Source: Moritella sp. JT01 (GTDB taxonomy: Bacteria > Pseudomonadota > Gammaproteobacteria > Enterobacterales > Moritellaceae). Taken from it: DNA of 55,042 bases. How positions within the stretch are numbered: the stretch's first letter is position 1; each line of letters starts with the position of its first letter. Shown piece after piece: positions 1 through 12,491 of the stretch. The position numbers and the translations under genes were made by a program. Below the pieces are notes generated by a model that worked only from the letters and a program-made list of their open reading frames with translations, searched no databases and had not been told where the DNA came from. The stretch is taken from contig NZ_LOCN01000008.1 in assembly GCF_001574435.1 (NCBI RefSeq), forward strand, positions 1 to 55,042. The letters run 5' to 3'.

Positions 1-45
1 TGCAAGTGCTCACACAGATTGCTTGAATAAATTGTTAAAGAGCAT
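1..45 (-). promoter_or_regulatory. rRNA operon leader with boxA (left rrn, reads leftwards)
   Basis: Read on the minus strand, this segment is the pre-16S leader of an rRNA operon whose 16S gene should begin just outside the window. The boxA antitermination element (TGCTCTTTAACAAT, minus strand) lies at about 31-44. The whole 45 bases are the exact reverse complement of 54996-55040 at the other end, which carries the same leader in the opposite direction. boxA is the NusB/NusE-binding element of rrn leaders. No mature 16S sequence is inside the window. Confidence 0.88.
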
Positions 46-77
46 ACTGAGCGGCTGTTACCGTGTCAGTGGGATGG

Positions 78-105
78 ATTATAGAGAGTTCGATCACATA
101 GGCAA
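78..105 (-). promoter_or_regulatory. rrn promoter, left operon (sigma70)
   Basis: On the minus strand, a TTGCCT -35 (100-105) and a perfect TATAAT -10 (78-83) are separated by 16 bases. About 35 bases later comes the boxA leader. The same TTGCCT-16-TATAAT followed by CACTGACACGG recurs at the right-hand rrn leader (54810-54837), so this is a conserved P1-type rrn promoter. Only this one promoter is evident on the left, whereas the right operon has two. Confidence 0.8.
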
Positions 106-301
106 GCGTTATTATAAAATAACCTCACAAACAACAAACTCTGTATGGATTTAGTACAGAACCGTTTTTTTCCACTCTTAATCGTAGATAAACACCCCAA
201 CATAGCGAATCAGTCCATTTAAAAGTCACTATTTACGGAGCCAGATAACTAGTAATGTCTATTTATCGCGATACAATAAGCTTAACCAAGGAGATAAACC
301 C

Positions 302-1138
302 ATGACTGAACTTAAAAAACAAATTATCGCAGAGATGAAAGTTAAACCAAGTATCGATATCGCCGATGAGATCCGTAGTCGCATTAACTTTATCAAGCAG
401 CATTTAACTAACTCAGGATTAAAAAGTTTAGTATTAGGTATAAGTGGTGGTATTGATTCATCAACTTGTGGCCGATTATGCCAACTTGCGATTGAAGAAC
501 TTAATACTGAACACGGTAATGACGATTATAATTTCATTGCAGTACGGTTACCTTACTCTGTACAGGCTGATGAAGATGATGCACAAAAAGCACTTCGCTT
601 TATTAATCCAAAAACATCTGTCACAGTCAACATCCAATCAGGTGCAGATAGTATTCATGCAGAAGTACTCGAATCCGTGAAAGCAGCAGGATTACCAGAA
701 AGCACCGCATTCAACCAAGATTTTAATAAAGGTAACGTAAAAGCAAGAATGCGCATGATTGCACAATATGAAATTGCAGGTTTATATCAAGGTTTAGTAC
801 CAGGGACAGATCACAGTGCAGAAAACATTTCCGGTTTCTTTACTAAGCACGGAGATGGAGCTTGCGATCTAGCGCCATTGTTTGGTTTGAATAAACGTCA
901 AGTGAGATCTCTCGCTGCCTATTTAGGCGCATCAGAATTAGTTTATCAGAAAGTACCTACAGCCGATTTGGAAGAAGACCGCCCTCAATTAGAAGATGAA
1001 ATAGCCTTAGGTGTTACTTATGAGCAAATAGATGATTTCTTAGAAGGAAAAGCGATCGATGTTAAAGCTGAAGCAAAAATTATCGATACCTATAAAAGAA
1101 CGACTCATAAACGTAATCCAATTCCAACCCCGGTGTAA
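302..1138 (+). CDS. nadE: NH3-dependent NAD+ synthetase
   Basis: NadE catalyses the last step of NAD biosynthesis, ATP-dependent amidation of nicotinic acid adenine dinucleotide with ammonia, in the cytoplasm. The 278-residue protein has the ATP-pyrophosphatase P-loop SGGIDSS at residues 48-54 and the VPGTDHSAE and KxPTADL segments typical of the family. It lacks an N-terminal glutaminase domain, so it is the short ammonia-using type. The ATG is preceded by a strong Shine-Dalgarno AAGGAG at 288-293. It is the only plus-strand gene left of the origin, convergent with glmU and sharing a bidirectional terminator with it. Its promoter was not resolved in the roughly 190 bases between it and the divergent rrn promoter. 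Confidence 0.96.
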   Translation: MTELKKQIIAEMKVKPSIDIADEIRSRINFIKQHLTNSGLKSLVLGISGGIDSSTCGRLCQLAIEELNTEHGNDDYNFIAVRLPYSVQADEDDAQKALRFINPKTSVTVNIQSGADSIHAEVLESVKAAGLPESTAFNQDFNKGNVKARMRMIAQYEIAGLYQGLVPGTDHSAENISGFFTKHGDGACDLAPLFGLNKRQVRSLAAYLGASELVYQKVPTADLEEDRPQLEDEIALGVTYEQIDDFLEGKAIDVKAEAKIIDTYKRTTHKRNPIPTPV

Positions 1139-1160
1139 CGCATAGTTAATGAGACGAATT

Positions 1161-1189
1161 AAAAAGCAGAGACTTATCTCTGCTTTTTT
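1161..1189. terminator. Bidirectional terminator between nadE and glmU
   Basis: An AAAAAGCAGAGA stem, CTTA loop and TCTCTGCTTTTTT form a GC-containing hairpin with A-tract and T-tract on either side. It therefore works as an intrinsic terminator for nadE (plus) and glmU (minus), which converge here. Confidence 0.85.
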
Positions 1190-1211
1190 ATAGTTAAAAT
1201 AACATTAACGC

Positions 1212-2576
1212 TTACTTTGCAATTTTAGTTGGTTTTGGCCAATTTTTGATATGGCGTTGTTTCACTCGCGTGATCACAAGTTCATCGGCAGCGACATCTC
1301 TCGCGATAGTAGAACCGGCGCCAACAACGGCATTTTTACCAATAGTAACAGGTGCGATCAATTGGCTATCTGAACCAATGAATGCGCCATCTTCAATAAC
1401 CGTCTGGAATTTATTTACCCCATCATAGTTACAAGTAATAGTACCCGCACCAATATTTACTTTTTCACCAATAATGCTATCGCCAAGATAAGCAAGGTGA
1501 CCAGCTTTAGAGCCTTTACCTAATGTTGTTTTTTTCAGCTCGACGAAGTTACCTACATGTGCATCGTCTTCCAGTATAGTATTAGGACGTAAACGCGCAA
1601 ATGGGCCCACACTACAATCAATACCAATTGTCGCTGATTCAATAATGGAGTTTGGTTTTATCTCAGAATTATCACCAATATGACAATCTTTCAAAATACA
1701 GTTAGCACCGATAGTGACACCACGACCAATCGTTACCTTACCTTCAATGATAACATTAATATCAAAAGTAACATCGTTACCAACATTCACTTCACCGCGT
1801 AAATCAAAGCGACGTGGATCAAGCATAGTAACGCCTTGCTCCATGAGTTTATATGCTTGTAATTCTTGGTATGCGCGTTCTAGTTCAGCCAATTGCATAC
1901 GGTTATTCACACCTTCGACTTCGATATTTGCAATCGGGTGAACGGCGTTAATCGTGCGACCAGCTTTATGCGCAAGTGCAATTACATCCGTTAAGTAATA
2001 TTCAGCTTGCGCATTATTATTATCTAACAGAGATAACCAGTGCTGAAAATCAGCCCCATTAGCAACGAGAATACCGGAGTTAACTTCATTAATTTTAAGT
2101 TGTTCTGCTGATGCATCTTTCTGCTCAACAATACCGACAACTGTCTCGCCATCACGGACAATGCGACCATAACCCGTCGGATTATCTAATTTCACAGTAA
2201 GTAAACCAATACCACCTTCAGGCTGTGATTGGCATAAATGTGTTAACGTTTCTTGACTAATTAATGGTACATCGCCATACAATACCAATACCTGTTCATC
2301 TGCTTTAAATTGATCAGCAGCCTGCTGTACCGCATGCCCTGTACCTAATTGCTCGGCTTGCAGCACCCAATCTAATTTGTCATCTTTGATCCGCGATTTG
2401 AGTAATTCTGCACCATGGCCATAGACTAAGTGGATATCGTTAACATCTAACTGTTTTACGGTATCAATAACATGTTGAACCATTGGTTTTTTAGCGATAG
2501 GGTGAAGAACTTTAGGGAGATCTGAACGCATACGCGTTCCTTTACCAGCGGCAAGAATAACAACACTAATAGGCAT
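1212..2576 (-). CDS. glmU: Bifunctional UDP-N-acetylglucosamine pyrophosphorylase / glucosamine-1-phosphate N-acetyltransferase
   Basis: GlmU makes UDP-GlcNAc for peptidoglycan and lipopolysaccharide. It acetylates glucosamine-1-phosphate with acetyl-CoA and then transfers UMP from UTP. The N-terminal uridylyltransferase domain shows the nucleotide-binding LAAGKGTRM loop at residues 8-16. The C-terminal half, from about residue 250, has the hexapeptide repeats of a left-handed beta-helix (for example [18 protein letters not shown]-like turns). Its 454 residues match the family length. It lies 160 bases downstream of atpC in the same direction, the usual gammaproteobacterial atp-glmU order, but a terminator at about 2677-2705 separates them. 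Confidence 0.97.
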   Translation of the reverse strand: MPISVVILAAGKGTRMRSDLPKVLHPIAKKPMVQHVIDTVKQLDVNDIHLVYGHGAELLKSRIKDDKLDWVLQAEQLGTGHAVQQAADQFKADEQVLVLYGDVPLISQETLTHLCQSQPEGGIGLLTVKLDNPTGYGRIVRDGETVVGIVEQKDASAEQLKINEVNSGILVANGADFQHWLSLLDNNNAQAEYYLTDVIALAHKAGRTINAVHPIANIEVEGVNNRMQLAELERAYQELQAYKLMEQGVTMLDPRRFDLRGEVNVGNDVTFDINVIIEGKVTIGRGVTIGANCILKDCHIGDNSEIKPNSIIESATIGIDCSVGPFARLRPNTILEDDAHVGNFVELKKTTLGKGSKAGHLAYLGDSIIGEKVNIGAGTITCNYDGVNKFQTVIEDGAFIGSDSQLIAPVTIGKNAVVGAGSTIARDVAADELVITRVKQRHIKNWPKPTKIAK

Positions 2577-2676
2577 AATGGACTCTTATCTGAATGATGA
2601 CATTGAAAATATAAATAATATGTTCAGGTTATAGGGAATTATTAAATTTAACAATATGCAGAGTGTATTAAAGGCA

Positions 2677-2705
2677 TAAAAAAAGCGACCCTAAGGTCGC
2701 TTTAT
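2677..2705 (-). terminator. Intrinsic terminator of the atp operon
   Basis: On the minus strand AGCGACC-TTAG-GGTCGCT is followed directly by seven T residues, about 33 bases past the atpC stop. This is a textbook rho-independent terminator at the end of the ATP synthase operon. Confidence 0.88.
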
Positions 2706-2737
2706 GACAACTGAACGTGTTCAATTAAAAATTAAAA

Positions 2738-3163
2738 TTAATTGTATTTTTTAACCAATTTAAGCACGCGTAGTTGAGCAATAGCATCAGCCAGCTGAAC
2801 AGCTACTTGAACGTAATCTACATCTTGATTAGTTGCAGAATTGTTAAGCAGTTCTTCAGCTTGTCTTTTGGCTTCTTGCGCTTTGGCTAAATCTAGATCT
2901 TCTGCACGAATTGCAGTATCAGCCAGAACGGTAACTTCACCCGGTTGTACTTCACAAGTACCACCAGATACGAAGATAACTTCTTCTTCACCGTGTTGTT
3001 TAACCAAGCGCACCATGCCAGGTACTATACCAGTAAGTAGTGGAGTGTGACCGGCTAAAATACCGAACTCACCACCAGAACCGGTAATTTGAACGCTTTC
3101 AGCACGGCCGGAAAATAACACTCCTTCAGCGCTTACTACATTCAAATCAAAAGTCATAGCCAT
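2738..3163 (-). CDS. atpC: F1Fo ATP synthase epsilon subunit
   Basis: Epsilon is part of the rotating central stalk with gamma, couples proton flow to catalysis and can inhibit ATP hydrolysis through its C-terminal helices. The 141-residue protein begins [14 protein letters not shown], close to the E. coli start, with the N-terminal beta-sandwich ([17 protein letters not shown]) followed by an alpha-helical hairpin from about residue 90. The start is preceded by a GAGGG Shine-Dalgarno. It is the last gene of the atpIBEFHAGDC operon, 15 bases after atpD. Confidence 0.97.
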   Translation of the reverse strand: MAMTFDLNVVSAEGVLFSGRAESVQITGSGGEFGILAGHTPLLTGIVPGMVRLVKQHGEEEVIFVSGGTCEVQPGEVTVLADTAIRAEDLDLAKAQEAKRQAEELLNNSATNQDVDYVQVAVQLADAIAQLRVLKLVKKYN

Positions 3164-3178
3164 AGTGCCCTCGCTTAG

Positions 3179-5460
<2,282 letters not shown>

Positions 5461-5508
5461 TTGCTTCTCCTATTAAGCTAACTGTGGCAGCAAAGGCTGC
5501 CACCGCTC

Positions 5509-7050
5509 TTACCAGGTTTGTGTAGACTTAAAGCTTTCAAGTAAGCTTGACAGCTTAGCTTGAACATCTTTGTCGTACGCGCCTGTTTCATTAATAGAAG
5601 CAAGTAAATCAGCGTGTTCTGCTTTAGCATAAGCTTGTAGAGACGCTTCGAAGCTAACAATTTTGTTAACTGCGACATCTTCTAATGCGCCAGTTTCTGC
5701 TGCATATAAAGATAGAGCCTGCTCAGCAACAGTCATTGGAGCATATTGGCCTTGCTTCATTAGCTCAGTAACTTTTGATCCATGATCAAGCTGCTTACGC
5801 GTTGCATCATCAAGGTCAGAAGAGAATTGAGCAAATGCTGCTAATTCACGATACTGTGCTAGTGCGGTACGAATACCACCAGATAGTTTCTTAATGATCT
5901 TCGTTTGTGCAGCACCACCAACACGCGATACAGAGATACCTGGATCAACAGCAGGACGAGTGCCTGAGTTAAACAGCTCTGTAGTCAAGAAGATCTGACC
6001 ATCGGTAATAGAAATTACATTCGTTGGTACGAACGCAGATACGTCACCACCTTGGGTTTCAATGATAGGTAGCGCAGTTAAAGAACCCGTCTTGCCTTTC
6101 ACTTCACCTTTAGTGAATGCTTCTACGTATTCAGCGTTTACACGAGCAGCACGCTCTAGTAGACGTGAATGCAGATAGAAAACGTCACCTGGGTATGCTT
6201 CACGGCCCGGTGGACGACGTAATAGTAATGAAATCTGACGGTAAGCAACGGCTTGCTTAGACAGATCATCATATACGATCAGCGCATCTTCACCACGGTC
6301 ACGGAAGTATTCACCCATGGCACAACCAGCGTATGGAGCTAGATATTGTAGTGCCGCGGCTTCAGAAGCCGTTGCAACAACAAAAATAGTATTTTCCATT
6401 GCGCCATGTTCTTCAAGCTTACGTACTACGCTAGCGACGGTAGAAGCTTTCTGACCGATTGCTACGTATATACATTTGATGCCTGAGTCTTTTTGGTTAA
6501 TGATTGCATCGATAGCGATAGCACTCTTACCAACCTGACGGTCACCAATAATAAGCTCACGTTGACCACGACCGATTGGGATCATAGCGTCAATCGCTTT
6601 GATACCGATCTGGATAGGTTGATCAACCGATTTACGTTCCATTACACCCGGTGCAATTACTTCAACAGGAGAGAAACCATCGTTGTCGATTGGTCCTTTA
6701 CCGTCGATAGGCTCACCAAGTGTGTTTACAACACGACCTAATAAGTTGCGACCTACTGGCACTTCAAAAATACGTCCAGTTGAACGTACTTTTTGGCCTT
6801 CTGCAAGACCCATGTAAGAACCCATTACTACCGCACCAACAGAGTCACGCTCTAGGTTAAGTGCGATACCAAAACGGTTGCCAGGTAATTCAATCATTTC
6901 GCCTTGCATACAGTCTGCAAGGCCATGAATACGAATAATACCATCGCTTACTGAAACGATAGTACCTTCATTTCTTGCTTCACTAACAACGCTGAATTTT
7001 TCAATACGTTGTTTGATCAGATCACTGATTTCTGTAGAATTCAGTTGCAT
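5509..7050 (-). CDS. atpA: F1Fo ATP synthase alpha subunit
   Basis: Alpha alternates with beta in the F1 hexamer and binds non-catalytic nucleotides. Walker [10 protein letters not shown] lies near residue 170, with the family signature [14 protein letters not shown] further on. The frame extends four codons upstream (MGNS) to 7062, but [19 protein letters not shown] at 7050 matches the E. coli N-terminus and gives 513 residues, the same length as E. coli AtpA, so I choose 7050. It sits just downstream of atpH in the operon. Confidence 0.96.
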   Translation of the reverse strand: MQLNSTEISDLIKQRIEKFSVVSEARNEGTIVSVSDGIIRIHGLADCMQGEMIELPGNRFGIALNLERDSVGAVVMGSYMGLAEGQKVRSTGRIFEVPVGRNLLGRVVNTLGEPIDGKGPIDNDGFSPVEVIAPGVMERKSVDQPIQIGIKAIDAMIPIGRGQRELIIGDRQVGKSAIAIDAIINQKDSGIKCIYVAIGQKASTVASVVRKLEEHGAMENTIFVVATASEAAALQYLAPYAGCAMGEYFRDRGEDALIVYDDLSKQAVAYRQISLLLRRPPGREAYPGDVFYLHSRLLERAARVNAEYVEAFTKGEVKGKTGSLTALPIIETQGGDVSAFVPTNVISITDGQIFLTTELFNSGTRPAVDPGISVSRVGGAAQTKIIKKLSGGIRTALAQYRELAAFAQFSSDLDDATRKQLDHGSKVTELMKQGQYAPMTVAEQALSLYAAETGALEDVAVNKIVSFEASLQAYAKAEHADLLASINETGAYDKDVQAKLSSLLESFKSTQTW

Positions 7051-7062
7051 GCTATTCCCCAA

Positions 7063-7596
7063 TTACGATTGTAGCGCTTCCGCAAGTTTATTTAACTTAC
7101 CGCGTACAGAGCCATCAATAACTAAATCACCAGTCTGAATAATCAAACCACCAATTAACGTGTTATCAACGTTGCAATTTAACTTAACTTTGCGTGCTAA
7201 ACGTTTTTCCAACGCGATTACAATATTTGTTTCTTGCACTGCCGTTAATGGCATTGCAGAAGTAACATCGGCTTCAACAGATTTCTCATGTTCCGCTTTG
7301 TAGTATGCAAATAAAGTAACAATGTTTGGTAATGCGCTTAAACGAGCGTTCTCGGCCAATACTTTAATAAAGTTTTGGCCTGATTCGTTAAGTTGCTCAT
7401 CAGCTACCTTGATAAAGATATCAGCGATAGCGTGTGCACTTACAGCACCATTTAATAATGTAGAAATATCTTTATTTACTGCAATTTCCGCCGTAAACGC
7501 TAACATATCTTGCCATTTATCAATAGCCTGTTCCTTAACGGCAAAATCAAATGCAGCTTTAGCATATGGACGAGCAATAGTAGTCAAATCAGACAT
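7063..7596 (-). CDS. atpH: F1Fo ATP synthase delta subunit
   Basis: Delta clamps the peripheral b-stalk to the top of the F1 alpha/beta hexamer. The 177-residue protein has the OSCP/delta layout: an N-terminal helical bundle ([17 protein letters not shown]) and a C-terminal section with [22 protein letters not shown], the family signature region. Length equals that of E. coli AtpH. It is 14 bases downstream of atpF and 12 bases upstream of the atpA start. Confidence 0.96.
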   Translation of the reverse strand: MSDLTTIARPYAKAAFDFAVKEQAIDKWQDMLAFTAEIAVNKDISTLLNGAVSAHAIADIFIKVADEQLNESGQNFIKVLAENARLSALPNIVTLFAYYKAEHEKSVEADVTSAMPLTAVQETNIVIALEKRLARKVKLNCNVDNTLIGGLIIQTGDLVIDGSVRGKLNKLAEALQS

Positions 7597-7610
7597 AAGC
7601 CCCCCAGTTG

Positions 7611-8081
7611 TTAAAGTTCTGCAATGATTTTGTCTACGATGTCACTATTAGCAGCGACATCAATAGAACGTTCGATAATTTTTTCAGCACCGGCAATAGC
7701 TAAGCCAGCTACTTGTTTGCGTAACTCTTCTTTTAGACGATTACGTTCAGCTTCAACTTCAGCTTCCGCTTGAGCAAGAATTTTAGCTCGCTCCGCATTT
7801 GCTTCTTCTTTAGCTTCATCGACAATTTGAGATTTACGCTTGTTTGCTGCATCAATGATATCTGCCGCTTTCGCTTTAGCATCTTTCAATTGATCTGTTG
7901 CTTTAGCTTCCGCTAGCTTCAGATCTTTAGCAGCTTTATCCGCACTTGCAAGACCATCGGCAATTTTCTGTTGACGTTCTTCGATAGCCGCAATCAGTGG
8001 TGGCCATACATATTTCATACAAAATAGTACGAATAACGTAAACGAAATCGCTTGGCCTAAAAGAGTTGCGTTGATATTCAC
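7611..8081 (-). CDS. atpF: F1Fo ATP synthase b subunit
   Basis: Subunit b forms the dimeric peripheral stalk between the membrane sector and F1. The 156-residue protein has one N-terminal membrane helix (about residues 6-27, followed by [19 protein letters not shown]). After that comes a long charged, alanine-rich coiled coil with KLAEAKA-type heptads to about residue 130. Length is identical to E. coli AtpF. It lies 37 bases downstream of atpE. Confidence 0.96.
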   Translation of the reverse strand: MNINATLLGQAISFTLFVLFCMKYVWPPLIAAIEERQQKIADGLASADKAAKDLKLAEAKATDQLKDAKAKAADIIDAANKRKSQIVDEAKEEANAERAKILAQAEAEVEAERNRLKEELRKQVAGLAIAGAEKIIERSIDVAANSDIVDKIIAEL

Positions 8082-8118
8082 AACGAACCTCCTTGGTTAG
8101 TAGTGGACCAAAAGCTGA

Positions 8119-8388
<270 letters not shown>

Positions 8389-8413
8389 TTAATTAAAAAT
8401 TTGTGTTTATAAA

Positions 8414-9193
<780 letters not shown>

Positions 9194-9583
9194 TCATCCC
9201 AGTTTTTTGTTCATAAAATAAGGAGCAAATAATTGTGAGCCTATTGCTAATGAGAACGTCACGTAAAGAGGAAGATAATTCACCTTAACGAAACCTAATA
9301 CCACAATAAAGAACACAACTGTCAGTACCAATTTTAGCGATTCGCCTAATGCAAATGATGCTACAACATCTTGAATCTGTCTGGCGCCCATAAACCGGAA
9401 AGCCAAACGGGTAAAGATGTAATTTGGCAAGACATAAATAATGCCACCAAAGATTGCAGAGCGAGCTGAAAGCTCACCATCAATAAGCAAAAAGGTTAAC
9501 GCGCAAACGGCCACTAATAGCACCTGAAACACAATCAATTTAATAGCTTGACTGAGCGCATTCATTGCTAATTTATTTGACAC
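9194..9583 (-). CDS. atpI: ATP synthase accessory protein AtpI
   Basis: AtpI is a small membrane protein at the head of atp operons, thought to assist c-ring assembly. The 129 residues contain about four hydrophobic helices (residues roughly 14-31, 41-57, 73-97, 103-121), as in the family. The start is a GTG at 9583, chosen because an AGGGG Shine-Dalgarno lies about 8 bases upstream. The internal ATG six codons later is possible but lacks as good a spacing. It is the first gene of the operon, with a promoter about 75 bases upstream. Confidence 0.9.
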   Translation of the reverse strand: MSNKLAMNALSQAIKLIVFQVLLVAVCALTFLLIDGELSARSAIFGGIIYVLPNYIFTRLAFRFMGARQIQDVVASFALGESLKLVLTVVFFIVVLGFVKVNYLPLYVTFSLAIGSQLFAPYFMNKKLG

Positions 9584-9655
9584 AATAAACCCCTAAAACA
9601 ATCTTTTTGAAGCATTCAAAAAAAATATATAAAAACGCTTCTAAAAGCAGGATAA

Positions 9656-9683
9656 ATTATACGTTGAAGTGGTGCTAATGCAA
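9656..9683 (-). promoter_or_regulatory. Promoter of the atp operon (sigma70-like)
   Basis: On the minus strand TTGCAT (9678-9683) and a perfect TATAAT (9656-9661) are 16 bases apart, about 75 bases upstream of the atpI GTG. It is the best -35/-10 pair in the parB-atpI gap. The transcription start is inferred, not shown. Confidence 0.6.
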
Positions 9684-9971
9684 CTCATTGCAAGCCAGAT
9701 AAGGAGAGCTAAGTAGAATATTCTGAAAAATGCGATATGACAGGCGTTACCCACTAATGAGTACCGCCCTTATAATATTAAATTCTAAACAACGCAGTTA
9801 TTATGAAATAAAGTTATTTTGACATCAGGTGAAATATAAACCTTTGATATTTCAAGTGAAGATAATTGTAAAGAAAAGCCTATCTTACTGAGCTAAGTAT
9901 ATTTATTGACTCATAACTGCACTTTTAAAAATATTAACTTAATTTGATCTTTATCATCCAGAGATTAAAAT
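9684..9971. other. Non-coding gap between parB and the atp promoter
   Basis: This AT-rich stretch between the end of parB and the atp promoter contains no convincing ORF. I see no clear intrinsic terminator for parB and no DnaA box or parS site. It may hold upstream activating sequence for the atp promoter. Confidence 0.5.
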
Positions 9972-10865
9972 TTAACCCAAAGTTGCAACTATATCATCCA
10001 ATTCAGCAAGGCTCGTATAGTCAATTGTTAACTTCCCACAGCCATTTGCACCTTGTTTGATGATAACCTTGGCTTTTAATCGTTCCGATAAGCGATATTC
10101 TAGGTTAACAACATCGGGATCTTTTACCTTTATTGGGCTTATTTCAGCTTTAGGTTCAAGTAGCTTTCTCACCAATTTTTCGGTATCCCGAACCGTTAAA
10201 CCTCGCTGGGCAATATTGCTTGCAGCTTGTGATTGCAGCTCACCTTCAAGTGCTAATAATGCACGGGCATGACCCATTTCAATATCACCATGCTCAAGTA
10301 ATATTTTAACGTCGGTATTTAAGCTATTTAAGCGTAATAAATTAGAGACTGAAGCTCGTGATTTACCTACCGCATCAGCGACCTGTTGATGCGTTAATGA
10401 AAACTCTTCAATTAAGCGCTGTAATGCCGTTGATTCTTCCATTGCATTTAAGTCTTCTCGTTGAATATTTTCAATCAGAGACATCGCCATCACCGCTTCG
10501 TCAGCCACATCTTTGACGATACAAGGAACTTTACTTAAACCCGCTAATTGCGCAGCTCGCCAGCGACGTTCGCCAGCAATAATTTCAAATTTTTGCGCGC
10601 TAAATTCACGCACCACGATAGGTTGGATAATACCTTGTGCTGTAATTGATGCAGCTAACTCATCTAAGGCATCCGTAGCCATGTCTTTACGTGGTTGATA
10701 CTTACCTGGATACAACCATTCAATCGGTAATTTTTTGAATTCATTCTCAACGGTTAGTATCGATTGCGATAAATCATCAGCAGCTTGTTCTTTGGTTCTT
10801 GCAATGGCACTGGTACCGAGCAAAGCATCCAGACCTTTACCTAACCCTCTTTTTTTCGCGTTCAT
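9972..10865 (-). CDS. parB: Chromosome partitioning protein ParB (Spo0J)
   Basis: ParB binds parS sites, spreads as a CTP-dependent clamp and links the origin region to ParA. The 297-residue protein shows the N-terminal ParB domain with the CTP-binding GERRWRAAQLAG box (GERR at residues 98-101) and the ENIQREDLNAMEES segment. It continues with the parS-reading helix-turn-helix (LTHQQVADAVGKSRASVSNLL) and a C-terminal dimerisation region. Its ATG overlaps the parA stop by four bases, so the two are translationally coupled. Matching parS sites are found 15-23 kb away on the other side of oriC. Confidence 0.97.
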   Translation of the reverse strand: MNAKKRGLGKGLDALLGTSAIARTKEQAADDLSQSILTVENEFKKLPIEWLYPGKYQPRKDMATDALDELAASITAQGIIQPIVVREFSAQKFEIIAGERRWRAAQLAGLSKVPCIVKDVADEAVMAMSLIENIQREDLNAMEESTALQRLIEEFSLTHQQVADAVGKSRASVSNLLRLNSLNTDVKILLEHGDIEMGHARALLALEGELQSQAASNIAQRGLTVRDTEKLVRKLLEPKAEISPIKVKDPDVVNLEYRLSERLKAKVIIKQGANGCGKLTIDYTSLAELDDIVATLG

Positions 10866-11665
10866 GCTTGTTCCTTTGTCTGTTCGCTCTGTTCATCAGC
10901 TAATTCTTGACGACGAATAATTTCACCGGCGAGCGCTAAATATGCTTTAGCCCCGTTAGATGATTTATCATAATACATGGCAGGTGCACCAAAGCTCGGT
11001 GCTTCAGCTAAGCGAACATTACGCGGGATCACCGTGCGATAGACTTTATCCCCGAAATGTTGCTTCAGTTGTTCGGACACGTCAGATGCTAATCGGTTAC
11101 GTGGGTCATACATAGTACGCAGTATGCCTTCGATTTTTAACTCAGGATTCACAGCGGCGGATAATTTACTGGTGGTATCCATCAATGCGGTAAGTCCTTC
11201 TAGCGCATAATATTCACATTGCATTGGCACTATAATTGAGTCTGCAGCAGCCATAGCATTAATTGTTAATAAGTTTAGTGATGGCGGACAATCAATAAAA
11301 ATATAATCGTAATAATCTTTTACCTCCGCTAATGCATTCTTCAACCGTAACTCGCGGGCAAAGAATGCCATTAACTTAATTTCTGCCGCAGTGACATCTT
11401 GGTTTGCTGCAATCAGATGATATTTACCCGACGTTTCAGTCACCACGACTTCTTTTACTGATTTCTCATCAACCAATAAATCATAGGCAGAATACTCGAC
11501 GCTATATTTGTCGACACCACTGCCCATGGTTGCGTTACCTTGTGGATCAAGATCAATCAGCAATACCTTACGTTTAGTCGCCGACATTGAGGCTGCTAAA
11601 TTGACACAAGTAGTTGTTTTTCCTACGCCACCTTTTTGGTTAGCTATTGCTATGATTTTGCCCAC
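10862..11665 (-). CDS. parA: Chromosome partitioning ATPase ParA (Soj)
   Basis: ParA is the DNA-binding ATPase that moves ParB-parS complexes. The deviant Walker A KGGVGKTT is at residues 11-18, followed by the switch segment DLDPQGNATMG and Walker B-like YIFIDCPPSLNLL. The 267 residues match the short chromosomal Soj type without an extra N-terminal DNA-binding domain. It lies 12 bases downstream of rsmG, in the common mnmG-rsmG-parA-parB order beside the origin. Confidence 0.97.
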   Translation of the reverse strand: MGKIIAIANQKGGVGKTTTCVNLAASMSATKRKVLLIDLDPQGNATMGSGVDKYSVEYSAYDLLVDEKSVKEVVVTETSGKYHLIAANQDVTAAEIKLMAFFARELRLKNALAEVKDYYDYIFIDCPPSLNLLTINAMAAADSIIVPMQCEYYALEGLTALMDTTSKLSAAVNPELKIEGILRTMYDPRNRLASDVSEQLKQHFGDKVYRTVIPRNVRLAEAPSFGAPAMYYDKSSNGAKAYLALAGEIIRRQELADEQSEQTKEQA

Positions 11666-11677
11666 AAATGTTCCCTA

Positions 11678-12298
11678 TTATTTAATCTCAGACATGATTA
11701 TTAGATGACGTTCGCCCTCTAACTCTGGCACTGTTAGTTTATGTGCAACTTCCAGTTTAAATTTAGTATTCAATGTTTTAATTTCACCCGTTGGTTTTAC
11801 CCCTTTCAACGCATAAAACAATCCATCTGGTTTTGGTAAGTGCTTACACCAATGTAACATATCTTCTAGTGAAGCAAACGCACGACTTAATACCCCATCA
11901 AATTTAATTTCTGGGTGATACTCTTCGACACGAGATTGCACAGGTGTGACGTTGGTTAATTTTAATTCATGTACAGCTTGGGTAATAAAACGCATTCGTT
12001 TGCCTAAACTATCAAGTAACACAAATTCTTTGTCAGGATTCATGATTGCTAGCGGTAAACCCGGTAAGCCAGGGCCAGTACCAACATCAATAAAACGTTC
12101 ACCTTCTAAATATGGGCTCACGACAAGACTGTCCATGATATGTTTTACTAACATGTCATCGGGATCACGTACCGAAGTTAGATTGTATGCCTTATTCCAC
12201 TTGTGTAATAAAGTCACTAATGCCACTAATTGCTGCTTTTGGATATCAGTAACAACCAAAGAGGTTTGTGCTAATAATGCTTCGAGGCGGTTGATCAT
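11678..12298 (-). CDS. rsmG: 16S rRNA (guanine527-N7)-methyltransferase
   Basis: RsmG (GidB) methylates N7 of G527 in 16S rRNA using S-adenosylmethionine. Loss of this activity gives low-level streptomycin resistance in several bacteria. The 206-residue protein has the SAM-binding loop [10 protein letters not shown] at residues 71-80 and the upstream [15 protein letters not shown] segment of the family. It is separated by 193 bases from mnmG upstream and followed closely by parA. Confidence 0.96.
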   Translation of the reverse strand: MINRLEALLAQTSLVVTDIQKQQLVALVTLLHKWNKAYNLTSVRDPDDMLVKHIMDSLVVSPYLEGERFIDVGTGPGLPGLPLAIMNPDKEFVLLDSLGKRMRFITQAVHELKLTNVTPVQSRVEEYHPEIKFDGVLSRAFASLEDMLHWCKHLPKPDGLFYALKGVKPTGEIKTLNTKFKLEVAHKLTVPELEGERHLIIMSEIK

Positions 12299-12449
12299 AC
12301 GTAGATTTACTCCGGTAAAACGCGATTATTTAAGTTAATATTAAATCGTAGAAAAAAAGAAAAAGACAACCTACTAAGTAAGGTAGAGGCACCTTAGTTA
12401 AATAGTAACATTGCGAATTAGGGAATGATGTCAAAAATGCAGTTATATA

Positions 12450-12479
12450 GCCACCGATAAATGCGTTAACGGTGGCTGT
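12450..12479 (-). terminator. Possible hairpin after mnmG
   Basis: AGCCACCG and CGGTGGCT form an 8-bp stem about 15-40 bases past the mnmG stop. The trailing sequence is AT-rich but has no immediate T-run, so it could be an attenuator, an mRNA-stabilising hairpin or a weak terminator rather than a full stop before rsmG. Confidence 0.35.
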
Positions 12480-12491
12480 TGTACTCATTAT

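Noticed and set aside
7322-7627. 101-codon plus-strand open frame
   Set aside because: Antisense to atpH within the intact atp operon.
11946-12338. 130-codon plus-strand open frame
   Set aside because: Antisense to rsmG, which has a clear SAM-binding motif. No ribosome site or recognisable product.
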